From Euglena gracilis (taxonomy: Eukaryota; Euglenida; Euglenophyceae; Euglenales): DNA of 64,000 nt. Location of the stretch: NCBI GenBank assembly GCA_039621445.1, contig CP154957.1, positions 36,420,696 through 36,484,695 of the forward strand, in the 5' to 3' direction. Under the pieces are notes generated by a model, which did not search any database, was not told the origin of the DNA, and worked only from the letters and a program-made list of their open reading frames with translations. Both the position numbers and the translations under genes were made by a program. Positions 1 through 11,632 of the stretch are shown here, piece after piece (the first letter of the stretch is position 1; each line of letters starts with the position of its first letter).

Positions 1-878
1 GAGCCCTCACCCCCCCCCAAAGTGTCCCCCCCAAAGTGGCTGAAAAAAAATTGCCAAAATTTGGTTTACCCCCCATTGACCTCCCCTGATTGCAATTAGA
101 CCTCCCAGCTGGGCCTAAAAAGGTTTCATTTGGGGGGGATGGCATTTCGATCTTAAAAATAATACCCCCTCGAAAAAAACTCAAAATAACACCCCCTCCC
201 ATTTACCCTCATCCCCCTTAAAGTGCCCCCCCCCAGAGTGGCCAATTATTTTTGGCAAATTTGGTTCACCCCCTCTCAAAGTGACCACTTTGGCGCCAAA
301 GGCGCCGAAGCCCAAAAATTGACCCCCCCCCAAAGTGTCCCCTCCCCCAGATCGGCCGTTTTGGGGTCCCGTGTTGCCTGGAGGGTGGCCAATTTGAGGG
401 GTTGAGGGTAAATGCGCGGTGGAGGCTAGGCACAATGGGGGGGGGGGGGTTGGGGGGGAGCGGTCGAATGGGCGCATGGCGGTAGACTGGGGGGGGGGGG
501 GTAGTGGGTGGTCGGCTGACTACCATCCCCCCCCATTATGTACCTCCCCCCGGGAGGCCGAAATTGGGGGGAGGTACATAATGGGGGGGAGGTACACAAT
601 GGAGGGGGGTACCCAGGTCCCATTCCCAGACCCGACCCTCGAACAGCCCAAAAGGGGTCATTTTTGGCAACTTTTTGGATGTTCGCAATAAATGGTCAAT
701 TTTAAGCACATTTGCCAAATATCACTTTTTGAAAACGTCCCAAAAACGTCGATTTTTGAGCACTTTTTTGGGAAGTTCTTTAGAAAAAGTGTTATGACAG
801 TGAGCTACCATCCCCCCCCCATTATGTACCTCCCCCCCAGGGGGTACATAATGGGGGGGGTACATAATGGGGGGGGGG
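1..878. repeat. C/G-run TIR repeats at the left edge
   Basis: No gene seen. The stretch holds blocks of C or G runs with repeated phrases such as CCAAAGTG and GGCCAATT. A unit at about 186-415 begins ATTTACCCTCA and ends TGAGGGTAAAT, an inverted pair, and carries a central GGCGCC/GGCGCCGAAG hairpin. Related copies lie at about 9.16-9.40 kb (reverse) and 41.58-41.78 kb. Two further pairs of ACCATCCCCCCCCATTATG and its complement occur at 526-610 and 803-885. It resembles a nest of MITE-like elements. Confidence 0.55.
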
Positions 879-1812
879 GATGGTAGTCGGCCGACTACCC
901 AATTGGTCGGCCGACTAGGCCTGGTCGGTAACTAGTCGGCGAGACGGGGTGGGGGGGGGGGTTGTGGGTAGTTGGCCGACTACCCACTCTAATGTACTAA
1001 CGGGTCCAAACCGCTGACTTTTAAGCCACCCCCCCATGAAGAAAATCCAATGCAAACTAGTCGGTGGCTAGTCGGTGGTCATAAAAATGGTCTGTGGCGG
1101 GCCCAAATCACCCGGAAATGGTCCGGATGGGTCCAAATAAGTGTCTTACACCTAAATAAACACCCCCAGATGGAAATCTTTGGTCGGTGTGGGTCGGTGG
1201 GCCCTTGATGGGGGTCCGGAGGGGTAAAAACCCAATGATGAAACAGGGATTACATGAAAATCCTTTAGAAATGCAAGCATTCTGCATCACGAGAGGCAGA
1301 AAGCTCCCCCCTCCACCCCCATCCGAGCCTCAAATAACAAAATCCCTTCTGAGTTGGCAACATACTCGGGGGCTAAGTCGTTTTTGTGGCTCACTTTGGC
1401 ATAGGCGGGGGGGGGGGGGGGCGCCCCCCACCCCCCCCCCTCAAATAACAAAATCCCTTCTATGTTGGCAATATACTTGGAGGGATAACTCCTTTTTGTG
1501 CAAATTTTGACTTATATTGAAAATCCAATGGGGAGAGGTGTTCTTTTGCCAAAAGTGGCCCAAAATGGACATTTCCCCCCAATTTTTTTGCATATTCACC
1601 CCCGATTGGGGGGTTCTGGAGCAATTTGGGTGAGTTTTGTCTGGTGTTGAGGTGATTTGACAAAGTTTTTCCCAGGGGGGGGCTTAAAAGTCGGCGGTTT
1701 TGACCCGTTAGTACATTAGAGTGGGTAGTCAGCCGACTAGTCGGCCGACTACCCACTCTAATGTACCGACCAGCTACCGACCAATTGGGTAGTCGGCTGA
1801 CTACCCACTACC
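879..1812. mobile_element. TIR element with about 140-bp inverted arms
   Basis: The left arm (about 879-1030) and right arm (about 1674-1812) are reverse complements over most of their length. Both contain GGCCGACTACCC, CACTCTAATGTACTAACGGG and GACTTTTAAGCC on one strand or the other. The interior has no convincing coding frame, so this looks like a non-autonomous DNA element. No target duplication was identified. Confidence 0.65.
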
Positions 1813-2085
1813 CCCCCCCCAATCTACCGTTTGGCACTGGTCGCAGGGGGGGAGGGAAGGAGGGGGAGGGGGTCCGAAACCGCTGGGTGTGGGTCCGAAA
1901 CCGCCGGGTGTTTTTCGTGAGTGGGGGGGGGCGGAGGGGGGTGAGTGGCTGCACGAGCGGCCGCGCGGGTCGTCCTGTCAAAGGTTGGTCTTTCAAGTCC
2001 GAACCCAGAGCCAAAATTGTGATGGGGGGGGGATGTTCAGGGGGGGATGACTTCAATAGGAATGTCACTTAGAGGAAAGAATGAC

Positions 2086-2741
2086 CTGTAAAGGAGAGGT
2101 CATCTTTTGGCCATCAACGCCCACGGCCTTCTCCATAACTGCCAAGCGTTTGTCCAACATAAAAAATTGCTCTGAAGCATCGGTCGATGTTGATCCTGTC
2201 AATGGTTGTGATGGAGCACATTTTACAGCATCTCTTTCGCTGTTGCCTTTCACCTTGGGAGGGGGCAGTTCTCAATGCGTGAAAATGCCTTCGCCAAACA
2301 CCTTTCCAAATAGACCATTCAGCTCTGTGGTAAGCTCGGTCAATGAGACTTGCACCTTTGCAACTCGGGAGCTTTCAATTGACTCAGAATCGGGTGCCTC
2401 GCCATATGCCTCAAATACTTGAGGACACTGACGGAGGAAAAATAATAATACAACGTAAGCCCTGAGCAATCTGACCTTGGTGATGAATTGGGCTAGAGCT
2501 GCTTTGCGGTCAAATCGCGTCACTTCAATGTCTGGATTGGCAAAAGACTCATGAGTAATTGTGGTTGGCAGCTCTTCCACATTTGGAGTCTCATACAATT
2601 CTTTTCCAGAATGATCAATGCCAGGGAGGGTGAGGATCTTCCTGGTCAAAGGCATCATTTGCTGATCAATGATTCTTGCATTTACATGAGCCTCTGTGAG
2701 ACATCACGAATGTTGAGGGTGGTTTTTGGGGGGTTTGGCAT
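2086..2741 (-). CDS. DCTN2: Dynactin subunit 2 (dynamitin), N-terminal half
   Basis: Dynamitin forms the shoulder of the dynactin complex, the dynein activator on microtubules. Four exons read on the minus strand: 2741-2686, 2641-2476, 2427-2302 and 2253-2086. They are separated by GT-AG introns of 44, 48 and 48 nt; the first has a GTAAAT donor. The start ATG is at 2741. Family hallmarks are LPGIDHSGKELYETP (the conserved LPGI...YET N-terminus), SLTELTTELNGL (coiled-coil ELTTE region) and LDKRLAVMEKAVGV followed by SPLQ, in the expected order. The reading stops at a phase-0 donor (CAG/GTCATT). The matching next exon is not downstream on this strand but on the plus strand at 12,464. About 155 residues are present, against roughly 400 for the whole family protein. 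The exon boundaries are my inference; the family call rests on several collinear motifs. Confidence 0.72.
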
Positions 2742-3250
2742 GGCGACCACACGAGTCAAATTATTTCACCCCAAGAGGGGCAACATCTTTTTCCACCAGA
2801 TTGTTTTCAGAAAAATGTCCCCAGAAATGTTCACACCTCAGGCCTTCAACTTCCAGGGGGAGCACGCCGTCGGCCAGCCGTGTGACTCACAGGAAAATGA
2901 CCCGAGCCACAGCCTTGCAATGCAGAAACAATTTCGCCGCCAATCTCCCTTCAAGGTCATGTTCATCGTTGGTGGAGGCTGCATTTTTGCCCATTTGAAG
3001 TCATTTTCGTCAATTTTTGTCAATTTTGCCAATTTTGGACTTTTTTTTTTGACCAATTTTGACCATTTCAGCCTTTTTGGGGGGGGGGTCATTCTACAAT
3101 CATTGTGAAGGGTTATTTGCCTACATATTATTCGAATGACTAAAAAATGCTCAGCAAAATTTACTTAATAATGGACAAAAAAAGGCTCATTGTGTGAAAT
3201 GGTTTCAAGTGACTCAAAATTGTAGCCCCTCTTGTAGAATTCGAAAGATA
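2742..3250. other. No gene recognised
   Basis: AT-leaning sequence upstream of the dynamitin start. Open frames exist on both strands but none has family motifs or splice signals I trust. Confidence 0.4.
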
Positions 3251-3254
3251 ATTC

Positions 3255-3545
3255 AAAACGAACATCGGAAATTAAGATTTGGCACCCAACATGAAGCATT
3301 TGCACACCACATTTTGGCATTAGGTGCTGAAATTAAGCAATTTTCACCCCGAAATATACATTTGCCACTCATGCCAGCCAAAATTGTGCATTTTCCACAT
3401 GAAAATGGGATTTTACACAAAATTAGGCATTAGCCACTCAAAATTAGGAATTTAAACATGAAATTAGGAATTTCCTCCTCAAAATTAGGAATTTGCCTCT
3501 CAAAATTCGGAACTGGCACGCCAAATTAGGCATTTGCTACCCATA
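3255..3545. repeat. Degenerate minisatellite, about 25-bp phrase
   Basis: Repeats of a phrase close to CAAAATTAGGAATTTGCC, with many substitutions, lead directly into the large satellite. Clearest at 3415-3530. Confidence 0.6.
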
Positions 3546-3575
3546 TGAGATAGACAACCTGACCCGGCTTCCGGC

Positions 3576-6500
3576 ACGCAAATCCCTTGTGTTTCCGAGT
3601 CGTTTTGGCGGGCAAATCCCTTGTGCTGCTCAACTGTTCGAGGGCCCCAAAATAACAAAATCCCTTGTGTTTCCGAGTCGTTTTGGCGGGCAAATCCCTT
3701 GTGCTGCTCAACTGTTCGAGGGCCCCAAAATAACAAAATCCCTTGTGTTTCCGAGTCGTTTTGGCGGGCAAATCCCTTGTGCTGCTCAACTGTTCGAGGG
3801 CCCCAAAATAACAAAATCCCTTGTGTTTCCGAGTCGTTTTGGGGGGCAAATCCCTTGTGATTCCGAGTTGCTTTGGGGGGCAAATCCCTTGTGTTGCTCA
3901 ACTGTTCGAGGGCCCCAAAATAACAAAATCCCTTGTGTTTCCGGGTTGTTTTGGGGGCAAATCCCTTGTGTTTTTCGGGTCGTTTTGGGGGGCAAATCCC
4001 TTGTGTTGCTCAACTGTTTGAGGGCCCCAAAATAACAAAGTCCCTTGTGTTTCCGGGTTGTTTTGGGGGCAAATCCCTTGTGTTTTTCGGGTCGTTTTGG
4101 GGGGCAAATCCCTTGTATTTCCGAGTCGCCCAAAAAATACTAAATCCCTTGTGTTTCCGATTCGTTTTGGGGGGCAAATCCCTTGTGTTTCCGGGTTGTG
4201 TTGGGGGGCAAATCCCTTGTGTTGCTCAACTGTTCGAGGGCCCCAAAATAACAAAATCCCTTGTGTTTCCGCAAATCCCTTGTGTTGCTCAACTGTTCGA
4301 GGGCCCCAAAATAACAAAATCCCTTGTGTTCCCGAGTCGTTTTGGGGGGCAAATCCCTTGTGTTGCTCAATTGTTCGAGGGCCCCAAAATAACAAAATCC
4401 CTTGTGTTCCCGAGTCGTTTTGGGGGGCAAATCCCTTGTGTTGCTCAATTGTTCGAGGGCCCCAAAATAACAAAATCCCTTGTGTTTCCGAGTCGTTTTT
4501 GGGGGGCAAATCCCTTGTGTTGCTCAACTGTTCGAGGGCCCCAGAATAACAAAATCCCTTGTGTTTCGGGGTTGTTTTGGGGGGGGCAAATCACTTATAT
4601 TTCCGGGTCGTTTTGGGGGGCAAATCCCTTGTGTTGCTCAATTGTTCGAGGGCCCCAAAATAACAAAATCCCTAGTGTTCCCGAGTCGTTTTTGGGGGGC
4701 AAATCCCTTGTGTTGCTCAACTGTTCGAGGGCCCCAAAATAACAAAATCCCTTGTGTTTCCGAGTCGTTTTTGGGGGGCAAATCCCTTGTGTTGCTCAAC
4801 TGTTCGAGGGCCCCAGAATAACAAAATCCCTTGTGTTTCGGGGTTGTTTTGGGGGGGGCAAATCACTTATATTTCCGGGTCGTTTTGGGGGGCAAATCCC
4901 TTGTGTTGCTCAACTGTTCGAGGGCCCCAAAATAACAAAATCCCCTGTGTTGCTCAATTGTTCGACGGCCCCAGAATAACAAAATCCCTTGTGTTTCCGG
5001 GTTGTTTTGGGGGGCAAATCCCTTGTGCTGCTCAACTGTTCGAGGGCCCCAAAATAACAAAATCCGTTGTGTTTCCGGGTCGTTTTGGGGGGCAAATCCC
5101 TTGTGTTTCCGGGTTGCTTTTGTGGCAAATCCCTTGTGATTCCGAGTCGTTTTCGGGGGCAAATCCCTTGTGTTGCTCAACTGTTCGAGGGCCCCAAAAT
5201 AACAAAATCCATTGTGTTTCCGAGTCGTTTTGGGGGGCAAATCCCTTGTGTTTCCAAGTCGTTTTGGGGGGCAAATCCCTTGTGTTTCCGAGTCGTTTTA
5301 GGGGGCAAATCCCTTGTGTTGTTCGATTGTTCGAGGGCCCCAAAAAATACAAAACCCCTTGTGTTTCCGATTCGTTTTGGGGGGCAAGTCCCTTGTGTTT
5401 CTGGGTTGTGTTGGGGGGCAAATCCCTTGTGTTGCTCAACTGTTCGATGGCCCCAAAATAACAAAATCCCTTGTGTTTCCGAGTCGTTTTTGGGGGCAAA
5501 TCCCTTGTGATTCCGAGTTGCTTTGGGGGGCAAATCCCTTGTGTTGTTCGACTGTTCGAGGGCCCCAAAATAACAAAATCCCTTGTGTTTCCGAGTCGTT
5601 TTTAGGGGGCAAATCCCTTGTGTTGCACAACTGTTCGAGGGCCCCAAAATAGCAAAATCCCTTGTGTTTCCAAGTCGTTTTGGGGGGCAAATCCCTTGTG
5701 TTTTTATGGTCGTTTTGGGGGGCAAATCCCTTGTGTTTCCCAGTCGTTTTAGGGGGCAAATCCCTTGTGTTGTTCGACTGTTCGAGGGCCCCAAAAAATA
5801 CAAATCCCCTGTGTTTCCGATTTGTTTTGGGGGGCAAATCCCTTGTGTTTCCGGGTTGAGTTGGGGGGCAAATCCCTTGTGTTGCTCAACTGTTCGAGGG
5901 CCCCAAAATAACAAAATCCCTTGTGTTTCCGAGTCGTTTTGGGGGGCAAATCCCTTGTGTTGCTCAATTGTTCGAGGGCCCCAAAATAACAAAATCCCTT
6001 GTGTTTCCGGGTTGTTTTGGGGGCAAATCCCTTATGTTTCCGGGTCGTTTTGGGGGGCAAATCCCTTGTGTTGCTCAACTGTTCGAGGGCCCCAAAATAA
6101 CAAAATCCCTTGTATTTCCGAGTCGTTTTGGGGGGCAAATCCCTTGTGTTGCTCAATTGTTCGAGGGCCCCAAAATAACAAAATCCCTTGTGTTTCCGGG
6201 TTGTTTTGGGGGCAAATCCCTTATGTTTCCGGGTCGTTTTGGCGGGCAAATCCCTTGTGTTGCTCAACTGTTCGAGGGCCCCAAAATAACAAAATCCCTT
6301 GTGTTTTCGAGTCGTTTTGGGGGGCAAATCCCTTGTGTTGCTCAATTGTTCGAGGGCCCCAAAATAATAAAATCCCTTGTGTTTCCGAGTCGTTTTGGGG
6401 GGCAAATCCCTTGTGTTTTTCGGGTCGTTTTGGGGGGCAAATCCCTTGTGTTGCTCAACTGTTCGAGGGCCCCAAAATAACAAAATCCCTTGTGTTTCCC

Positions 6501-8864
6501 AGTCGTTTTAGGGGGCAAATCCCTTGTGTTGTTCGACTGTTCGAGGGCCCCAAAAAGTACTAAATTCCTTGTGTTTCCGATTCATTTTGGGGGGCAAATT
6601 CCTTGTGTTTCCGGGTTGAGTTGGGGGGCAAATCCCTTGTGTTGCTCAACTGTTCGAGGGCCCCAAAATAACAAAATCCCTTGTGTTTCCGAGTCGTTTT
6701 GGGGGGCAAATCCCTTGTGTTGCTCAATTGTTCGAGGGCCCCAAAATAACAAAATCCCTTGTGTTCCCGAGTCGTTTTTGGGGGCAAATCCCTTGTGATT
6801 CCGGGTTCAGTTGGGGGGCAAATCCCTTGTGTTGCTCAACTGTTCGAGGGCCCCAAAATAACAAAATCCCTTGTGTTTCCGAGTCGTTTTGGGGGGCAAA
6901 TCCCTTGTGTTGCTCAATTGTTCGAGGGCCCCAAAATAACAAAATCTCTTGTGTTTCCGGGTTGTTTTGGGGGCAAATCCCTTATGTTTCCGGGTCGTTT
7001 TGGGGGGCAAATCCCTTGTGTTGCTCAACTGTTCGAGGGCCCCAAAATAACAAAATCCCTTGTGTTTCCGAGTCGTTTTGGGGGGGAAATCCCTTGTGTT
7101 GCTCAACTGTTCGAGGGCCCCAAAATAACAAAATCCCTTGTGTTTCCGGGTTGTTTTGGGGGCAAATCCCTTATGTTTCCGGGTCGTTTTGGCGGGCAAA
7201 TCCCTTGTGTTGCTCAACTGTTCGAGGGCCCCAAAATAACAAAATCCCTTGTGTTTCCGGGTTTTTTTAGGGGGCAAATCCCTTATATTTCCGGGTCGTT
7301 TTGGGGGGCAAATCCCTTGTGTTGCTCAACTGTTCGAGGGCCCCAAAATAACAAAATCCCTTGTGTTTCCGAGTCGTTTTGGGGGGCAAATCCCTTGTGT
7401 TTTTCGGGTCGTTTTGGGGGGCAAATCCCTTGTGTTTCCGAGTCGTTTTAGGGGGCAAATCCCTTGTGTTGTTAGACTGTTCGAGGGCCCCAAAATAACA
7501 AAATCCCTTGTGTTTCCGGGTCGTTTTGGGGGGCAAATCCCTTGTGTTGCTCAATTGTTCGACGGCCCCAAAATAACAAAATCCCTTGTGTTTCCAAGTC
7601 GTTTTGGGGGGCAAATCCCTTGTGATTCCGAGTCGTTTTGGGGGGCAAATCCCTTGTGCTGTTCGACTGTTCGAGGGCCCCAAAATAGCAAAATCCCTTG
7701 TGTTTCCGAGTCGTTTTGGGGGGCAAATCCCTTGAGTTGCTCAACTGTTCGAGGGCCCCAAAATAACAAAATCCCTTGTGTTTCCAAGTCGTTTTGGGGG
7801 GCAAATCCCTTGTGTTTTTCGGGTCGTTTTGGGGGGCAAATCCCTTGTGTTTCCGAGTCGTTTTAGGGGGCAAATCCCTTGTGTTGTTAGACTGTTCGAG
7901 GACCCCAAAACAACAAAATCCCTAGTGTTTCCGGGTCGTTTTGGGGGGCAAATCCCTTGTGTTGCTCAATTGTTCGACGGCCCCAAAATAACAAAATCCC
8001 TTGTGTTTCCGGGTCGTTTTGGGGGGCAAATCCCTTGTGTTGCTCAATTGTTCGACGGCCCCAAAATAACAAAATCCCTTGTGTTTCCAAGTCGTTTTGG
8101 GGGGCAAACCCCTTGTGATTACGAGTCGTTTTTGGGGGCAAATCCCTTGTGCTGTTCGAGTGTTCGAGGGCCCCAAAATAACAAAATCCCTTGTGTTTCC
8201 GAGTCGTTTTGGGGGGCAAATCCCTTGTGTTGCTCAACTGTTCGAGGGCCCCAAAATAACAAAATCCCTTGTGTTTCCGGGTCGTTTTGGGGGGCAAATC
8301 CCTTGTGTTGCTCAACTGTTCGAGGGCCCCAAAATAACAAAATCCCTTGTGTTTCCGAGTCGTTTTGGGGGGCAAATCCCTTGTGATTCCGAGTCGTTTT
8401 AGGGGGCAAATCCCTTGTGTTGTTCGACTGTTCGAGGGCCCCAAAATAACAAAATCCGTTGTGATTCTGAGTCGTTTTGGGGGGCAAATCCCTTGTGATT
8501 CCGAGTCGTTTTGGGGGGGCAAATCCCTTGTGATTCCGAGTCGTTTTGGGGGGCAAATCCCTTGTGTTGCTCAACTGTTCGAGGGCCCCAAAATAACAAA
8601 ATCCCTTGTGTTTCCGGGTCGTTTTGGGGGGCAAATCCCTTGTGTTGCTCAACTGTTCGAGGGCCCCAAAATAACAAAATCCCTTGTGTTTCCAAGTCGT
8701 TTTGGGGGGCAAATCCCTTGTGATTCCGAGTCGTTTTGGGGGGCAAATCCCTTGTGTTGTTCGACTGTTCGAGGGCCCCAAAATAACAAAATCCGTTGTG
8801 ATTCTGAGTCGTTTTGGGGGGCAAATCCCTTGTGTTGTTCGACTGTTCGAGGACCCCAAAAGCA
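3576..8864. repeat. 5.3-kb satellite of alternating 34-bp and 44-bp monomers
   Basis: Two monomers share the 3' end AAATCCCTTGTG. The 34-bp type contains TTTCCGAGTCGTTTTGGGG. The 44-bp type contains TTGCTCAACTGTTCGAGGG followed by CCCCAAAATAACA. The commonest dimer is 78 bp, a multiple of three, so frames stay open for hundreds of codons on both strands. I regard these as non-coding. Variants (GGGTTGTTTTGGGGG, GATTCGTTTTGG, TGTTGTTCGAC) are arranged in higher-order blocks, for example around 5.6-6.6 kb and 6.5-7.4 kb. Confidence 0.95.
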
Positions 8865-9930
8865 CAAAAAACCTCATGTCACCAAGCATTTTGGGGTGTA
8901 TTTTAGCATAAGTAATCAATATTAGTATTTCCTCCTTTAGTTTTCTTTGTATTTGAGGGCCTAAAACATCAAAAAAAAAATTCGAATTTGGCTAGGCACA
9001 GTGGGTGGAGGGGGGCGGGGGGGGGGGGGAGCGGCCGCGGGGGGGGGTCCCAGATCCCCCGAGCGGCCCAAATAAGTGTCACGCCCTTGAGGGCCCCCCA
9101 AAGGCACTTTTCAATCAGATGGTGCCCAAATTAGTTTCACGCCCCTGGGGGTTCGAGGCTACCCTACCCCCCCCCCCAAAGTGGCCACCCTCCAGGTACC
9201 ACAGTACCCCAAAACGGCCACTCTGGGGGAGGGAACATTTTGGGGGGGGGTCAATTTTTGGGCTTCAGCGCCTTCGGTGCCAAAAGAAAGTGGCCATTTT
9301 GAGGGGGGTTAACCAAATTTGCCCAAAAAATTTGACCACTATGAGGGGGGGGACATTTTGAGGGGGGGTGAGGGGATGAGGGGGGAGGGGACATTTTGAG
9401 GGGTACGCAAATTTGTGCGCACCTGTACACTTGAATGGGTGGGGGGGGTTGCCGCTTTTTGGAGGGAAAAAGGCGGAAAAAGAAATTTCAAACTTATGGA
9501 ATTACCAATGAGTGGGTGTGTATCCTTTGTGGCCCCTGTGACCCCCCCCCCCATGTGACCGGTGTGTCAAATGTGACCGGTAAGCTGACGAATAAGACAG
9601 AAAAGGAGAATTCTTGTCTTTCCATTTTGCCTTGCCTTAACATTCAGATTTCTGGCATGTTCCCCCCTATGATTGTTCCCCCATGTGACCTCCACTGTGA
9701 CCCCCTTGTGACCCGGAACTACCCCAATGATTTTTGAAGCAAAGCCCCCTTATTCTCCCCCCTGATTGTCCCTGTGCCCGGCTGACGAGGCCAATGAAAT
9801 TCCTTTAGCACGTTCTCATGTCCCCCCCCCCTATTGTCTGATCGGGACTTCAGGAGCAAGTCGATGAGACAATAAGGGGGGTGGTGGTAAACATACCCAA
9901 ACATAACCAGGTTTTGAATAAACTCGTTAA
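8865..9930. repeat. Intergenic, with a C/G-run TIR element at 9.16-9.40 kb
   Basis: The part at about 9160-9400 is a reverse-oriented relative of the element at 186-415: AAAGTGGCC phrases, a CAGCGCCTTCGGTGCC hairpin and a GGGGGGGTGAGGGG end. The rest has CCCCCCATGTGACC-type simple sequence and no recognisable gene. Confidence 0.5.
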
Positions 9931-10265
9931 TGTCGGTCGATTTTCAGGACAGGCGTCGGGCCCTGGAAATAGGTTTTGAAAATTACTGCAAAATCACTGA
10001 AAATTGCCGTAAATTGCGGGTGTGTGATTTGTAACTCATAAATTACGCGAAATTTACAATGCTAGTCTCTTCCACCTTCACGTGAAAGTCCCATTAAGAG
10101 CTCAGCACTAGGGGCGTCGTTACAATGAAACGGTTTTCAAGACAGGCGCCCGTTACAATGAAATGGTTTTCAAGACAAGCGCCCATTGCAATGACGCGGT
10201 TTTCAAGACAGGCGCCGTTACCATAAAACGGTTTTAGGAGGGGCGTCCGTTTCCTTGTAGTTGGG
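9930..10265. repeat. Dispersed repeat joined to a 41-bp tandem repeat
   Basis: Positions 9930-10115 match 16,270-16,425 in inverse orientation, sharing GACTAGCATTG, CGCGTAAT and GCTGAGC.CTTAATGGGAC phrases. Positions about 10,118-10,260 are four imperfect copies of a unit like GTTACAATGAAACGGTTTTC plus AAGACAGGCGCCC. The same unit recurs in the arms of the foldback at 10.76-11.63 kb. Confidence 0.7.
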
Positions 10266-10756
10266 AGACAGGCAGCTGGTAAACTGATGGAACAGATTGC
10301 GACTATGTGAAACAGGACGCGCAGATTCATTTGCACGCGCAGTGTGTGTGTGGGGACTAGCGTCCCAGAGCTCAACAAGAGCTGAAATGGCTGTCAGGAA
10401 ACGTGACGAAAATCACCCAGACACGATCACGACCAGGACTGCACGACTGAAAGGGAACTACTGCATAGCGTTGCGACAGCCCTCACACATCCAGAAAAAA
10501 TCTGGGTGGATGTCGGAGATCCACACATTTCCAGTGCCACCAAACACTACACACTTCACAGCAACCACCTCGAAAATCTCGGCATTCGGCCTTTTTTTTG
10601 GAACCATCACAGCACATCGACCACACAAGGGAGGTGTGCTCAGTGGGGTGAAAACAGATGGCAGGTCAGAAGCAACCGGAGCGTTTTCAGGAGCCTGGGG
10701 GTGGGGGCGTGGTACATCAACACCCGAGACCATGCCACTTGCATTATTCACGTGAC
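10266..10756. other. No gene recognised
   Basis: Mixed-composition spacer with open frames on both strands but no motif I recognise. Confidence 0.35.
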
Positions 10757-11632
10757 CAATTTCATTACATCACCCATTTCAACAGTAAGAGGTTTTAGCA
10801 GGGGCGCCAGGGTTTTCAGGGTTTTCAAGACAGGTGTTCGTTACAATAAAACGGTTTTCAAGACAGGCGTCCGTTTCTTTAAAACGGTTTTCAGAGCGCC
10901 GTTATTATAAAATGGTTTTCAGAGGGAAATGGTTTTTCTTGACAAAAACCACAAAAAAAAAACGGCAAAAACCACCATACGGGTTACTACCTGCGAAATA
11001 GGTTTAGAACAATCGACCGCACGGCCAATTTTTCCAATTTTGTACAGTTTTGGCCTGTTTTGACTTTTGATTTTGGACTTTTGGCCGTTTTCGGCCATTT
11101 TCTGGTGAAAAAGTCGAAAAAATCGAAATTAATTAATTTTTTTTCGCTAAAACCATGTTTTTTGGCCTCCCGGATCTGGAAAATTTGCTTTTTGCTGAAA
11201 ATGAGCGTTTTTTGACCCCCCGGCCCCCGTTTTTGGCCCGAAACCCATGGAGTTTGGGTCAGGCCTTTTTTTATACAAAAATCAACTGCCACTAACGGTT
11301 TTAGCAGGGGCGCCGGGCACCCCCAAGGCGCCGAAGGCGCCAGGCTGCCCCGCGCCCCTGCTAAAACCATTAGTGCAGTTGATTGTTCTAAAACCTATTT
11401 TGCAGGGCCCGCACGCCTGCCTTGAACAACGTTTGGCGATTAGTAACCCGTACGGTGGTTTTTTTTGCCGTTTTTTTTGCGGTTTTCGTCAAGAAAACGG
11501 CGCCCCTCTGAAAAACCATTTTATAGTAACGGCGCCCCTCTGAAAACCGTTTTATTGTAACGGATGCCTGTCTTGAAAACCGTTTCATAATAACGGTGCC
11601 CCTGCCAAAACCTGTTAATGTAATTGGGAGGC
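10757..11632. mobile_element. Large foldback element, about 240-bp inverted arms plus nested inner arms
   Basis: The outer left arm (10,757-11,015) and right arm (11,383-11,632) are mutual reverse complements at roughly 80 percent by eye. Both include AGGTTTT(A/G)GCAGGGGC, AAAACGGTTTTCAAGACAGG and CCACC(A/G)TACGGGTTACTA. An inner palindrome around 11,282-11,385 pairs GGTTTTAGCAGGGGCGC with its complement and encloses a GGCGCCGAAGGCGCC hairpin. No coding frame is evident. Confidence 0.75.

Noticed and set aside
2551-3108. 185-codon plus-strand open frame over the dynamitin region
   Set aside because: Shadow of the minus-strand exons; it lacks family similarity and ends in T-rich sequence.
3493-8925. 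Many long open frames with repeats such as CFRVVLGGKSLV or NTRDLPPKTTRKHKGF
   Set aside because: They are the translated satellite. The 78-bp period keeps any frame open on both strands and the peptide changes frame with every indel variant.
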